A DNA stretch of 32,161 nt from Acuticoccus yangtzensis (GTDB lineage: Bacteria; Pseudomonadota; Alphaproteobacteria; Rhizobiales; Amorphaceae), in contig NZ_MJUX01000015.1 of NCBI RefSeq assembly GCF_001927245.1, positions 1-32,161 on the forward strand, written 5' to 3'. This document shows, one piece after another, positions 24,155 through 32,133 of the stretch. A model generated the notes under the pieces. It searched no databases and was not told the DNA's origin. It saw nothing but the letters and a program-made list of their open reading frames with translations. The stretch's first letter is position 1; every line of letters begins with the position of its first letter. The position numbers and the translations under genes are program-made.

Positions 24155-24496
24155 ATGGGGCCCGATTTTCTCATCGTGGGGGCCGCGAAGGCCGGGACGA
24201 CGAGCCTCTACGAGGTTCTGTCGCACCATCCGCAGATCAGCCTTTCCAGCCCGAAAAGGGTGGTTGGTTTTCACGGCGAAGCAAGTGCCGGCGCCTTTGG
24301 CGATCGTGATCAGGCGGCCTCTTTATTTCGGTGTGGGGTCTGTGGATCGCGGATTGTCACCGTGCTCCATATACGATCGACGTCGACGAAGCGTCCATGT
24401 CCCACAGGATGGGATGGTCAGGCGTTGACCGATGAGGAGCTGATGCCGATCAGTCGGTTCAAGCATCCTTGGTCCAATTTCCAAAACGCCGCCTGA
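24155..24496 (+). pseudogene. Sulfotransferase, 3' deleted remnant
   Basis: The frame begins two bases after glf with MGPDFLIVGAAKAGTTSLYE, then VLSHHPQISLSSPK. That is the PAPS 5'-phosphosulfate-binding loop (GAAKAGTTSL) and following helix of bacterial sulfotransferases. After about residue 34 the sequence no longer resembles the family, and the frame ends at 113 residues, against ~280-320 normally. The 3' PAPS-binding motif and acceptor domain are missing. The rest (24260-24496) has no family I recognise and may be scrambled or inserted DNA. A sulfated Galf-containing glycan may once have been made, but this gene cannot supply the activity now. Confidence 0.7.
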
Positions 24497-24505
24497 GAGA
24501 AGCTC

Positions 24506-25660
24506 ATGCGTCTCGCGATCATCGCCACCCATCCGGTGCAGTATTATGCTCCGCTGTGGCGCGAGCTGGCCGGGCGCGTGGATCTTACCGTCTTTTTTGC
24601 ACACCATGCGCGGCCCGAGCAGCAGGCCGCGGCGGGGTTCGGCACCGCGTTCGAGTGGGATGTCGATCTGTTCGGCGGTTATAAGCACCGGTTCCTGACT
24701 AACGTGGCGGCGCACCCCGACGCCTCGCGGCGCGATGGCTGCGATACCCCGGAGATCGGCGAGCGCCTTGCTGAGGGTGGGTTCGACGCTGTCATGACCG
24801 TTGGCTGGTATTCCAAGACCCACATTCAGGCGATCCGTGCCGCGCGGCGGCTGAGGATCCCGGTGATGGTCCGCTCCGACAGCCAGCTCGGCCTGCAGCC
24901 GAGCGCCGGGAAGCGTCTGGCCAAGCGCATCGCCTATCCGGTGCTTCTGCGCGCCTTTGATGCGGTGCTGGCCACGGGGACCCGCTCGGCCGCCTTCTTC
25001 CGCGCTTATGGCTATCCGCAGCGGCGTATCTTCGTCTCACCGCATGCGGTCGACACCCCCCGCTTTGCCGCCGTCACGCCCGAAGCCGCGGCCGCCGTGC
25101 GCTGCGCGGCGGGCATCGCGCCGGACGCGAAGGTGGTGCTGTTTGCCGGCAAGCTCGTCCCCTTCAAGCGGCCGCTTGATGTGGTCGATGCGATCGCCCG
25201 GCTGCGCGCGGAGGGGGTTATGGCCGAGGTCATGGTTGCGGGCGCGGGCGAGCTGGAGCCGGCGATGCGGGCCCGCGCCGCGGAGGCGGGCGTGCCGCTC
25301 CACGTCCTCGGTTTCGTCAATCAGACCGGGATGCCGGCGGCCTATGCCGCGGCCGATGTGCTGGCGCTTCCGTCGACAGGGCGCGAAACGTGGGGGCTGG
25401 TGGCCAACGAGGCGCTGGCCTCCGGCACCCCGGTCGTCGTCTCGCACGAGGCCGGCTGCGCGCCCGATATCGGCGCCGATGGTGTGGCGGGACGCATCTT
25501 CACCGGCGGCGATGTGGGCGCGCTGGCGAGCGCGGTTCGGGCGGTTCTGGCGGCGCCCCCGTCGGTGGAAGCGATGGCGGCCGTTTCGGCCCGGTTCAGC
25601 CTCGCACGTGCGGCGGAGGGGATTGTCGCGGCGTCAGCGGCCTGCGCGGCGCGGCGTTGA
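24506..25660 (+). CDS. Glycosyltransferase family 4
   Basis: A GT-B enzyme of 384 residues. The N-terminus MRLAIIATHPVQYYAPLWRE with HP-QYY is characteristic of a GT4 subgroup found in exopolysaccharide clusters. GWYSKTHIQAIRAARRL and VMVRSDSQL follow. The hinge is RIFVSPHAVDTPRFAA. The C-terminal donor domain holds KVVLFAGKLVPFKRPLDVVD, HVLGFVNQTGMPAAYAAADV and GRETWGLVANEALASGTPVVVS (the E-x7-E motif). It follows glf and the sulfotransferase stump in the same direction, ten bases after the stump's stop. Its last 65 bp overlap the 3' end of the convergent polymerase gene. Confidence 0.9.
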   Translation: MRLAIIATHPVQYYAPLWRELAGRVDLTVFFAHHARPEQQAAAGFGTAFEWDVDLFGGYKHRFLTNVAAHPDASRRDGCDTPEIGERLAEGGFDAVMTVGWYSKTHIQAIRAARRLRIPVMVRSDSQLGLQPSAGKRLAKRIAYPVLLRAFDAVLATGTRSAAFFRAYGYPQRRIFVSPHAVDTPRFAAVTPEAAAAVRCAAGIAPDAKVVLFAGKLVPFKRPLDVVDAIARLRAEGVMAEVMVAGAGELEPAMRARAAEAGVPLHVLGFVNQTGMPAAYAAADVLALPSTGRETWGLVANEALASGTPVVVSHEAGCAPDIGADGVAGRIFTGGDVGALASAVRAVLAAPPSVEAMAAVSARFSLARAAEGIVAASAACAARR

Positions 25661-27104
25661 TGCCAGTGTGGTGCCTGGAGTTTCGGCCTGCCGCCGTTGC
25701 CGCGGCCAGTGCTTTGCGATGGTCGAGTATGGCCAGGGCTCGCGGCATGATGAAGCGCTGAATGACGAGGGCCGCCAAAAACATCGTCAGCCCGCCACCG
25801 ACGATCTTGAGAAGAGCACGCTCGAAGTAGGCCACCGGCATGACCGCGGCGGCCGCGAGCGCAACATTGGCGAGTGTTGGCAACCCGTGATGATCGATCA
25901 GCACACGGTAAGCTCGGCCGATGGCGAATCCCAGGGCAAGCATGGCTATAAGCGCGCCGAACGTTCCAAAATCAATGTAGAGCTCGGCCAAATAGCCGAG
26001 GCTGATCGAGGTCCACATCGAGGTGAAGCCGAGACCCGTATAGCGCGCCGTGAGCACGGTATCGTGCGGAACCACAGGCTTGCCGGGCCAAACAGCACGC
26101 GGGATGAGAAAGGTGAGGGCTTGGATCGTTTGTGTGCCGCCTGTGAAGGGCATGACGCGCGGCGTGTAGCCCATCGCATGAGCGAGAAAGTCAATATACG
26201 ACAGGCGTGAAACGAAGGAATCGAGACCACGGTCGAAATCATCGGCCTCGAACGAGGTCGCCGCATCGGCGAGGTAGGTGAGGCGCTCCTCCAGTGAGTT
26301 GGTCACGATCATGGCATCGGCGCCGCCGCTGACAAAGCTGCGATAGTCCGGTTTGATCGCCGACCAGAAGATGACAACTGTAAGAATAGCGACAAAACCG
26401 GCAGAACCGGCCAGTATGGTGCCGAAGTTCACCTTGGGACGTGCTGCCAGTGCTGCCAGCGCCGTGGTCAGAACGACAGGCCTGAACTCGCCGAAATAGC
26501 CGGTCATGCCGTTGATCGTCTCGAAGCCGACGACGACCGCGAGCAGCCCGAGCGAGCGCCCCCGCGACAGGCACCAGTAGGTCAAGACGAAAAGGCCGGC
26601 GAGCTTGATGTTGGCCATCATCAGCACCGGCTGGGTGAGCGGACCTGCATAGCGCACGCCGAAGTCGAGCGCGTGGCCGGCGAGGATTGAGACGAGAGAG
26701 GCCTTTATGATCAGCTCTTTCGGCAATCTCACAGCGTCGATGGACAGCTCGTGCGCGAAATTGCGCCGGCTGCCGCCGGCACCAAGCTTCATGCCGATAG
26801 CAAGTGCCGCGAGGGCAAAGAGCGAGAACCATGCCGCCGCGCTGAGATCGGCCGAGCCGCGTTCCAGGAAGTCGTTCAGTGGCTGCCCTGTCAGCGCACT
26901 CTGGATCGGTTTCACCGAGACCGACATCCACTGCAGCAGGAACGGCAGCAGTAGCACCGGCGTCCCTGTCTCGGGCCACAGAAGGTTGACCCCGAGGGCC
27001 AGCACGGCGCCAGCGAACAGCGTCAAAAATGGATCGGGGGAGGACAGCAACAGGATGGCCGTGAACGCGATCACGACGAGGGAGAGGGACTGCGACGTCT
27101 TCAA
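25596..27104 (-). CDS. Wzy-like O-antigen/exopolysaccharide polymerase
   Basis: A 502-residue polytopic membrane protein with about a dozen hydrophobic segments (for example LSLVVIAFTAILLL, AAWFSLFALAALAIGM, FGTILAGSAGFVAILTVVIF, ALIAMLALGFAIG). It has a long, partly polar loop between residues ~240 and ~390 (RSFVSGGADAMIVTNSLEER ... IDFLAHAMGYTPRVMPFTGG, then LIPRAVWPGKPVV). This topology and the loop motif R-x-x-W-P-x-K-P are found in O-antigen polymerase-like proteins of exopolysaccharide clusters. It would join lipid-linked repeat units on the periplasmic side. Wzy proteins are poorly conserved, so the call rests on topology, the loop and context. The last ~28 residues (RHHTGINAAPRRPLTPRQ...) lie antisense to the 3' end of the GT4 gene and look unstructured. 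Confidence 0.72.
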   Translation of the reverse strand: MKTSQSLSLVVIAFTAILLLSSPDPFLTLFAGAVLALGVNLLWPETGTPVLLLPFLLQWMSVSVKPIQSALTGQPLNDFLERGSADLSAAAWFSLFALAALAIGMKLGAGGSRRNFAHELSIDAVRLPKELIIKASLVSILAGHALDFGVRYAGPLTQPVLMMANIKLAGLFVLTYWCLSRGRSLGLLAVVVGFETINGMTGYFGEFRPVVLTTALAALAARPKVNFGTILAGSAGFVAILTVVIFWSAIKPDYRSFVSGGADAMIVTNSLEERLTYLADAATSFEADDFDRGLDSFVSRLSYIDFLAHAMGYTPRVMPFTGGTQTIQALTFLIPRAVWPGKPVVPHDTVLTARYTGLGFTSMWTSISLGYLAELYIDFGTFGALIAMLALGFAIGRAYRVLIDHHGLPTLANVALAAAAVMPVAYFERALLKIVGGGLTMFLAALVIQRFIMPRALAILDHRKALAAATAAGRNSRHHTGINAAPRRPLTPRQSPPPHVRG

Positions 27105-27169
27105 CCGGGCGTCCTCTTCAATTCAACGCATGCACAATGCGGGATCGATGCCAATCCCACGGCCAATCC

Positions 27170-28321
27170 TTAACAGCTCCCGGCAAGACGGCGATAGAGC
27201 GCCGCCATCGCCCGTGCGGTCACCGTGGACGAAAAGGCCGCCTCCATGAAGGCGCGGCCCCGCTGGCCCATCGCGGCAAGGTCGGCGTCGGTGAGGCGCG
27301 CGATCGCATCGCGCACCGCCCCAGCCTCGGGGGCGACCCATGCGCCGCAGCCGCGCCGGGCGATCTCCTCCCACGGGGTGGCCGTCGTCGTGACCACGGG
27401 GACGGCAAAGGCCAGCGCCTCGGCGATCACATTACCGAAATTCTCCGAGTGGGACGGGAGCACGAAGAGGTCGGCCGCGCGGTAGGCCGCGTCGCGCGCC
27501 GCGCCGTCGACATGGCCATGGAAGGTCACCCGGTCGGCCACGCCGCAGGTTCCAGCGCGTTGCCGCAGAGCCGCAACATAATCCGGCTCGCCATAACCGT
27601 AGATGTCGAGCGTGGCGTCAGGCACGCCGGCCAGGGCCTCGATCAGAAGATCGCAGCCCTTCTTTTCATGGACACGGGACAGGAACATCAGCCGAAGCGG
27701 GCGTGCGCCCGGTGCGCTGCGCGGGAAGGTCGAGGGCGTCCCCGGGATCTCGACCGAATTGGGGATGGTCTCGACCGTCAGTCCCGGCATGGCGCGGGCG
27801 GTGAGCTCGGCTTCCACCGGCGCGGTGACGTGGAGGACGGTGCGTTGGGGCGCCAGCATCCGTGCCGCCTGCTCGAAGCGAACCTTGGCGCCGCTCACCG
27901 CCTCCGACCATTCGAGCCGTGCCTGGATCGCCCCGCGCGGGGACCACACGACGGGTTTGCCGAGTGCGCGGCAGGCGGCGAGCGTCGGCAGCGTCGGGAA
28001 GGAATAGGTGGCGGTGAGGTGGACGATGTCGGCCTTTGCCACCGCCGGCAGTAGCCGGGCGAGGAGGCCGGGCGCGACGTCGCGCCCCGCAACGCGGCGC
28101 GCATAAATGACGTCGTAGCCGGCCGGGAAAGTCGTGCGCCGCTCGGCCACACGATCGGACGGGCGCGGGCCCGCGGCGTCTGTCGTCAGGACCCGCACGG
28201 CGATGCCAGGCTCGCCCGCCACCCCGTCACACACCGCGCGCGTCGAGAAGATCGGCCCGCCCCAGTAAGTCGCCGGGTAGAAGGTGGGGGTGACGTGAAG
28301 GACGCGGAGGGGGGCGGACAC
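27170..28321 (-). CDS. Glycosyltransferase family 4
   Basis: A GT-B enzyme of 383 residues from GTG 28321 (SAPLRVLHVTPTFYPATYWGG), with GAAGAG six bases upstream. A frame from ATG 28366 would add 15 residues and cannot be excluded. The first domain includes ADIVHLTATYSFPTLPTLAA and VVWSPRGAIQ. The second has RLMFLSRVHEKKGCDLLIEA, then DYVAALRQRAG, VTFHGHVDG and LPSHSENFGNVIAEALAFAVPVV (E-x7-E). These are classic GT4 donor-site motifs. It is 65 bp upstream of the polymerase start position on the same strand order (its 3' end faces the polymerase 5' end), so GT4 and polymerase probably share a transcript. Sugar unknown. Confidence 0.9.
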   Translation of the reverse strand: MSAPLRVLHVTPTFYPATYWGGPIFSTRAVCDGVAGEPGIAVRVLTTDAAGPRPSDRVAERRTTFPAGYDVIYARRVAGRDVAPGLLARLLPAVAKADIVHLTATYSFPTLPTLAACRALGKPVVWSPRGAIQARLEWSEAVSGAKVRFEQAARMLAPQRTVLHVTAPVEAELTARAMPGLTVETIPNSVEIPGTPSTFPRSAPGARPLRLMFLSRVHEKKGCDLLIEALAGVPDATLDIYGYGEPDYVAALRQRAGTCGVADRVTFHGHVDGAARDAAYRAADLFVLPSHSENFGNVIAEALAFAVPVVTTTATPWEEIARRGCGAWVAPEAGAVRDAIARLTDADLAAMGQRGRAFMEAAFSSTVTARAMAALYRRLAGSC

Positions 28322-28431
28322 GGCAGGCTCTTCTATTTTGGTCGGCGTGATCGCGGCGGACCGCATATCGGGGCCAGCACATAGAACGGACCCAGATATA
28401 CGCTAACGGATCGTCCTAGCGGTCGGAGTGC

Positions 28432-28474
28432 GCCGTCTGCTGACGGCTTGGGTGGAAACCGGAAAGTCCGGTTT
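28432..28474. terminator. Two adjacent small hairpins downstream of the TetR gene
   Basis: GCCGTC-TGCT-GACGGC (28432-28447) and AAACCGGA-AAG-TCCGGTTT (28456-28474) are both perfect stem-loops in the 230-bp gap between the GT4 start and the TetR stop. They could end transcription of the TetR gene. No T tract follows either, so a true intrinsic terminator is doubtful. Confidence 0.3.
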
Positions 28475-28551
28475 GGGCAGTCGGTTGGAGACAACGGACC
28501 TCTTGGATCTGGCACTCGCGAGTTTTCAGCGCCCCGCCTGATCGTTCCAGT

Positions 28552-29226
28552 TCATGGAGTTGTCCCCTTGCGGGCCGGGCTGCCAACATCCGCCGTCGCC
28601 TCCAAATAGGCGGTTGACAGCAGGCGAGCCTCATCGCGAAGCCTTACGAGGACGCTGGGACCCGAAACCAGCCCCCCGAAGCTTGCGCGACAAAGTCCCG
28701 CCAGCGCGGAAAGCAGCGTGAAGGCGACCTTCTCGGGATCGGCGAACGTTGCATCCGAGGCGCTTCGCAGCACCTGCACGACGCCGCCTTCCATCCGCTT
28801 GAAGATATCGGTTGACAGCCGAAACTGGTCGATGGCTCCGGCAACGCGATACAGCGCGACCGTCGCGTCGGGTCGGGCGACCTTCACAGAAACGTAGGCG
28901 TCGGCGATGCTGACGGCTAGAACGGAAAGAGGCCGGCGGCCGCGATCGACGTACACGCTCTCGATGGTTCGCGCCATCTCCTCGAAGTGGCGCGACAGGA
29001 TCGCGAACAGCAGAGCGTCCTTGTTCGGGAAATACTGGTAGAGCGTGCCGACCGAAACGCCGGCGCGCTCAGCGACCCGGGTGGTCGACAGTCGAACCAG
29101 GCCGTCCGTCAGCAAAACCTGAATTGCGGCTTCGTGAATGGCCTCGACCGTCGCCTCCGATCGGGCCTGGACGGGCGTTTTCCGGGACTTCAGGCGCTCC
29201 GGCACGCTCGGGACGGCTGTTTGCAA
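28552..29226 (-). CDS. TetR-family transcriptional regulator
   Basis: A 224-residue regulator. The DNA-binding domain occupies residues ~20-70: RSEATVEAIHEAAIQVLLTD, then TRVAERAGVSVGTLYQYFPNKDALLFAIL, which is a textbook TetR helix-turn-helix. The C-terminal domain is helical (AIDQFRLSTDIFKRMEGGVVQVL) and would bind an unknown ligand or form the dimer. It is divergent from the dctP gene with a 72-bp gap, so it probably regulates dctP and itself. The predicted start is TTG and lacks a strong ribosome site, so the true start may be a few codons away. Confidence 0.92.
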   Translation of the reverse strand: MQTAVPSVPERLKSRKTPVQARSEATVEAIHEAAIQVLLTDGLVRLSTTRVAERAGVSVGTLYQYFPNKDALLFAILSRHFEEMARTIESVYVDRGRRPLSVLAVSIADAYVSVKVARPDATVALYRVAGAIDQFRLSTDIFKRMEGGVVQVLRSASDATFADPEKVAFTLLSALAGLCRASFGGLVSGPSVLVRLRDEARLLSTAYLEATADVGSPARKGTTP

Positions 29227-29246
29227 GATGCGAATCCAAGCTGAAG

Positions 29247-29280
29247 GATCTCTCAGATATAAAGGCTGGGATTTGAGATC
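29247..29280. promoter_or_regulatory. Possible TetR operator in the tetR-dctP gap
   Basis: GATCTC at 29247 and GAGATC at 29275 form a 6-bp inverted repeat with 22 bases between, in the middle of the 72-bp divergent promoter region. An AT-rich TATAAAGG lies between the arms. The repeat is short, so this is a weak candidate. Confidence 0.25.
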
Positions 29281-29298
29281 AAGCCAAAGGACATCCCC

Positions 29299-30398
29299 AT
29301 GGCCCGTGACAGCAACCGATCAGCCAGAGATTTCTTGAGCCGCAGGACGTTCCTGGCCGGCGCGGCGGGTGCAGCGGGTGCGACCGCCTTCGTATCCGCC
29401 ATGCCGAACGCGCTTGCTCAGACTATGGCGCGGCACTCCCGCGTTCTCAGGTTCAGCGACCACGAGCCGCTGGGCGGGATGCGCACGCGCTTCCTTAAGG
29501 ATGTTGTCTTTCCGGCCATTGAACGGGAGTCGAAAGGACGACTGAGGGTCGAGGATTATTGGGAGGGCCAAATCGCCGACGCCTACGACGCCCTTCGCGC
29601 GGTTAGCAAAGGCGACACCGCGGACATGGCCACCGTCGTACCCGAATACAAAGCCGAGGCACTGGCCCTGCACCAGCTTTTCAAGAGTTTTCCAACCGGA
29701 CCGACCGGCCAGCGCCAGGTGGAGTTCTTCCGACGCGCCTACGCGGAAGTTCCGGCGTTCTCGGACGAGATGGAGCGGAATGGTATCGTTCCGCTATTCT
29801 TCGGCACGGGATATCCTGTTGCTTTCTACAGCACGAAGCCGCTGGCTGATCTAGGTAGCCTGCGGGGCGGTCGCTGGCGCTCGGCCAGCTTCTGGCACTT
29901 TCTGCGCAACTCGGGTGCGACGCCGGTGACCTGCATTGGGGGCCGGAGGTTCCCGAGGCACTTGCGGCAGGAGCGCTTGATGGCCTGATGGACAACGTCG
30001 ATAGCGGGTACATGCTGAAGGTTCACGAAGCGGCGCCGAACGTGCTTGTTTCGAAGGATTTGTGGCTGGGGCACGTCTACCCGTTGGCGATGAACAAGCA
30101 GGTTTGGGACGAGCTCGCTCAGGAAGACAAAGACGCTGTTCATCGTGCCACTGAGACGTCGTACCAGAGCTTGGGCTCTACTATGGACGAGAGCTTCAAC
30201 ACGCAGCTCGACGATCTGCGAGCGGCCGGCGCGAGCGTTCGGATCCTCGATCGCCGCGAAGTGGAGCGTTGGGCGGCGGACATCGGGTACCGCGAGATCC
30301 AGTCCGCTTGGGTCCGGAGCCAGGAGGCCAAGGGTGTTGCCGGCGTTGGCGCGACACTCGATGCTGTCACATCGATCATGACCGAGATGGCCGGCTGA
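29299..30398 (+). pseudogene. dctP: TRAP transporter substrate-binding protein DctP, frameshifted, without its membrane subunits
   Basis: A periplasmic solute receptor of a TRAP transporter. The start at 29299 has AAGGA seven bases upstream. Residues ~10-42 are a twin-arginine signal (LSRRTFLAGAAGAAG ... NALAQT). The mature part reads SDHEPLGGMRTRFLKDVVFP, GDTADMATVVPEYKAEAL and GIVPLFFGTGYPVAFYSTKP. The frame fails after GATPVT at ~29930. Restoring one C there gives LHWGPEVPEALAAGALDGLM, which runs into the second frame (MDNVDSGYMLKVHEAAPNVL ... LGHVYPLAMNKQVWDELAQED). The joined length of ~366 residues is normal for DctP. No dctQ or dctM follows: the Tn3-type resolvase region begins about 80 bp later. 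As it stands the system cannot transport anything unless those subunits are elsewhere. Confidence 0.88.
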
Positions 30399-30474
30399 CG
30401 GCGGTCTTAAGAGCGTCCGCTTCCGGGACGTCGATGCGTTCGCAGGAAAAGGCGTGAAAGGGTCGAAACCTGCC

Positions 30475-30599
30475 TGTCGGGAAACACCTGTTTTCCGGCA
30501 CAACGGCGGGTCTCGCCCCCGGCCTGGTCGCGGACACCGAATTTGTGTGCGGTAAACCCTGCCGGAATGATAGCGTGTTCGGAAACGCGTTCCGAGGGG
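30475..30599 (+). promoter_or_regulatory. res: Probable res site of the Tn3-type resolvase
   Basis: Three related dyad-like sequences precede tnpR. Site I, 30475-30502, is TGTCGGGAAAC...TTTTCCGGCACA. A middle segment at 30543-30572 contains TGCGGTAAACCCTGCCGGAA. The last, 30575-30599, is TTCGGAAACGCGTTCCGAG with flanks. The shared element is CGGAAA / TTTCCG. Three subsites of ~25-30 bp just upstream of tnpR is the standard layout of Tn3-family res. The tnpR promoter should overlap it. Confidence 0.6.
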
Positions 30600-30609
30600 T
30601 TTTCCGGCC

Positions 30610-31200
30610 ATGCTGGTGGGATACATGCGCGTGTCGTCGGCCGACGACCGCCAATCGGTTGACCTGCAGCGCGACGCGCTTCTCGGTGCCGGCGTTGATC
30701 GGCGGCATCTCTTCGTCGACAAGGCATCCGGCGCTCGCGACGACCGACCCGGCCTCAAGGCGTGTTTGGACTATCTCCACGAGGGCGATGTGCTCGTGGT
30801 TTGGAAACTCGATCGCCTCGGCCGCTCACTCCCGCATCTCCTCGCCATCATCGGCGATCTCAGAACGCGGGCCATCGCGTTTCGCTCGCTCACCGAGGCG
30901 ATGGACACTGATACGCCCCATGGCGAGCTTCTGTTCTCGCTCTTCGGCGCGCTCGCACAGTACGAGCGCGCATTGACGCGGGAGCGCGTGGTCGCGGGGC
31001 TTGCCGCAGCCAAGCGCCGCGGTCGCCACGGCGGCCGTCCGCCGACCCTCGGCGCGGAAGAAATCGAGCAGATCACCGCGGCGCTTGAGGCCGGCGCGAG
31101 CAAGGCGTCGGTCTGCCGGACGTTCAAGGTTGCCCGCTCGACGCTGCAGGACACCCTCAAACGGGTGGGCTGGACCGCCGCCCTCACTAAGCCCGACTGA
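30610..31200 (+). CDS. tnpR: Tn3-family serine resolvase TnpR
   Basis: A 196-residue serine recombinase that resolves transposition cointegrates at res. The catalytic domain begins MLVGYMRVSSADDRQSVDLQ, with the nucleophilic Ser in RVSS. It continues with LVVWKLDRLGRSLPHLLAII, FRSLTEAMDTDTPHGELLFS and LFGALAQYERALTRERVVAG (the long E helix). The DNA-binding tail has GRPPTLGAEEIEQITAALEA and a C-terminal helix-turn-helix (SKASVCRTFKVARSTLQDTL). All expected segments and arginines are present, so it looks functional. The stop codon directly abuts the tnpA start. Confidence 0.95.
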   Translation: MLVGYMRVSSADDRQSVDLQRDALLGAGVDRRHLFVDKASGARDDRPGLKACLDYLHEGDVLVVWKLDRLGRSLPHLLAIIGDLRTRAIAFRSLTEAMDTDTPHGELLFSLFGALAQYERALTRERVVAGLAAAKRRGRHGGRPPTLGAEEIEQITAALEAGASKASVCRTFKVARSTLQDTLKRVGWTAALTKPD

Positions 31201-32094
31201 ATGCCGCGGCGTGCCGTCCTCACCGAAGCGCAGCGCGCCGTCCTCCTGGCATTGCCGAACGCCGAAGCCGACCTTGTCCGGTACTGGACGCTGAGCGCCG
31301 ATGATCGGCGCATTATCGTCAGCCGACGCCGGCTGCATAATCGATTGGGCTTTGCGATCCAGCTTTGCGCGCTGCGCTATCCGGGCCGGATGCTCCAGCC
31401 GGGTGAGGTCAGAGGTGGCGTCTCCGATCATGTCTTTGCGCTCTGTCACCTGCTCGGCTTTCAGTTCGCGCCACGAATCCCGAACCTGTCGGCCAGGCGT
31501 CTGTACCTGTTCGATGGACCGAAGCCCGGTCCCGACATCGCGCCTCTCGTCGCAGGCAAGATCGATGAACACCTGATCGCCGCGCATTGGGATGACGTGA
31601 TCCGGCTTGCTGTTTCCATCCGCACCGGCGTCGTCAGCGCGTCGACCATGCTGGAGCGGCTGGGTTCCTATCCGCGGGCGAACGGGCTGGCGCTGGCCTT
31701 GCGCGAAATCGGCCGCGTGGAGCGCACACTGTTCACCCTCGACTGGATCGAGAACCCGGAGGAGCGACGCCACGCGACCCGCGAGCTGAACAAGGGCGAG
31801 GCGGAAAACGCCCTCCACCGTGCGATCTTCTTCCATCGTACCGGCCGCCTACGCGATCACGGCATCCAGGCTCAAAGCCATCGGGCGAGCGCACTCAATC
31901 TGGTGGCGGGCGCCATCGTCTTGTGGAACACGACCTATCTGGAAGCCGCGACGCGCCACCTGCACCAGCAGGGCCGGCCCATCGGCCCGGATATGCTCCA
32001 GCACCTCTCGCCGCTCGGCTGGCAGCATATCAACCTAGAGCGCTTCGCGCTCAGAGTGAATCGGCAGGGGATTCCCGAATCAGCAGCATTCTGA
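31201..32094 (+). pseudogene. tnpA: Tn3-family transposase TnpA with large in-frame internal deletion and IS630 insertion at the 3' end
   Basis: The frame is open for 297 codons, but full-length TnpA has ~960-1000. Residues 1-70 (MPRRAVLTEAQRAVLLALPN ... IQLCALRYPGRMLQPGEV) are the DUF4158 N-terminus. From residue ~72 the text is the C-terminal catalytic region: GGVSDHVFALCHLLGFQFAP, then WDDVIRLAVSIRTGVV, RVERTLFTLDWIENPEERRH, NKGEAENALHRAIFFHR and LSPLGWQHINL. About 690 residues between are missing without loss of frame; the junction is near 31410-31420. By family knowledge, the missing part includes the first catalytic Asp and probably the second, whereas the Glu-bearing NKGE segment is kept. 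After HINL the last 20 residues belong to the inserted element. No transposase activity is expected. Confidence 0.88.
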
Positions 32095-32099
32095 TTCAA

Positions 32100-32133
32100 C
32101 ATGGTGGCTGGCGGTGGAGGGCCAGCCACCATG
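32100..32133 (+). promoter_or_regulatory. Perfect hairpin enclosing the transposase start codon
   Basis: CATGGTGGCTGGC (32100-32112) and GCCAGCCACCATG (32121-32133) pair perfectly over 13 bp with an eight-base loop GGTGGAGG. The loop carries the likely ribosome site AGG, and the ATG at 32131 lies inside the stem. In an RNA that includes both arms the start codon would be sequestered. Confidence 0.75.

Noticed and set aside
30399-30474. Left terminal inverted repeat of the Tn3-type unit
   Set aside because: No 38-bp repeat starting with the usual GGGG-type end could be identified by eye. The partner end is outside the window, so no boundary is claimed.
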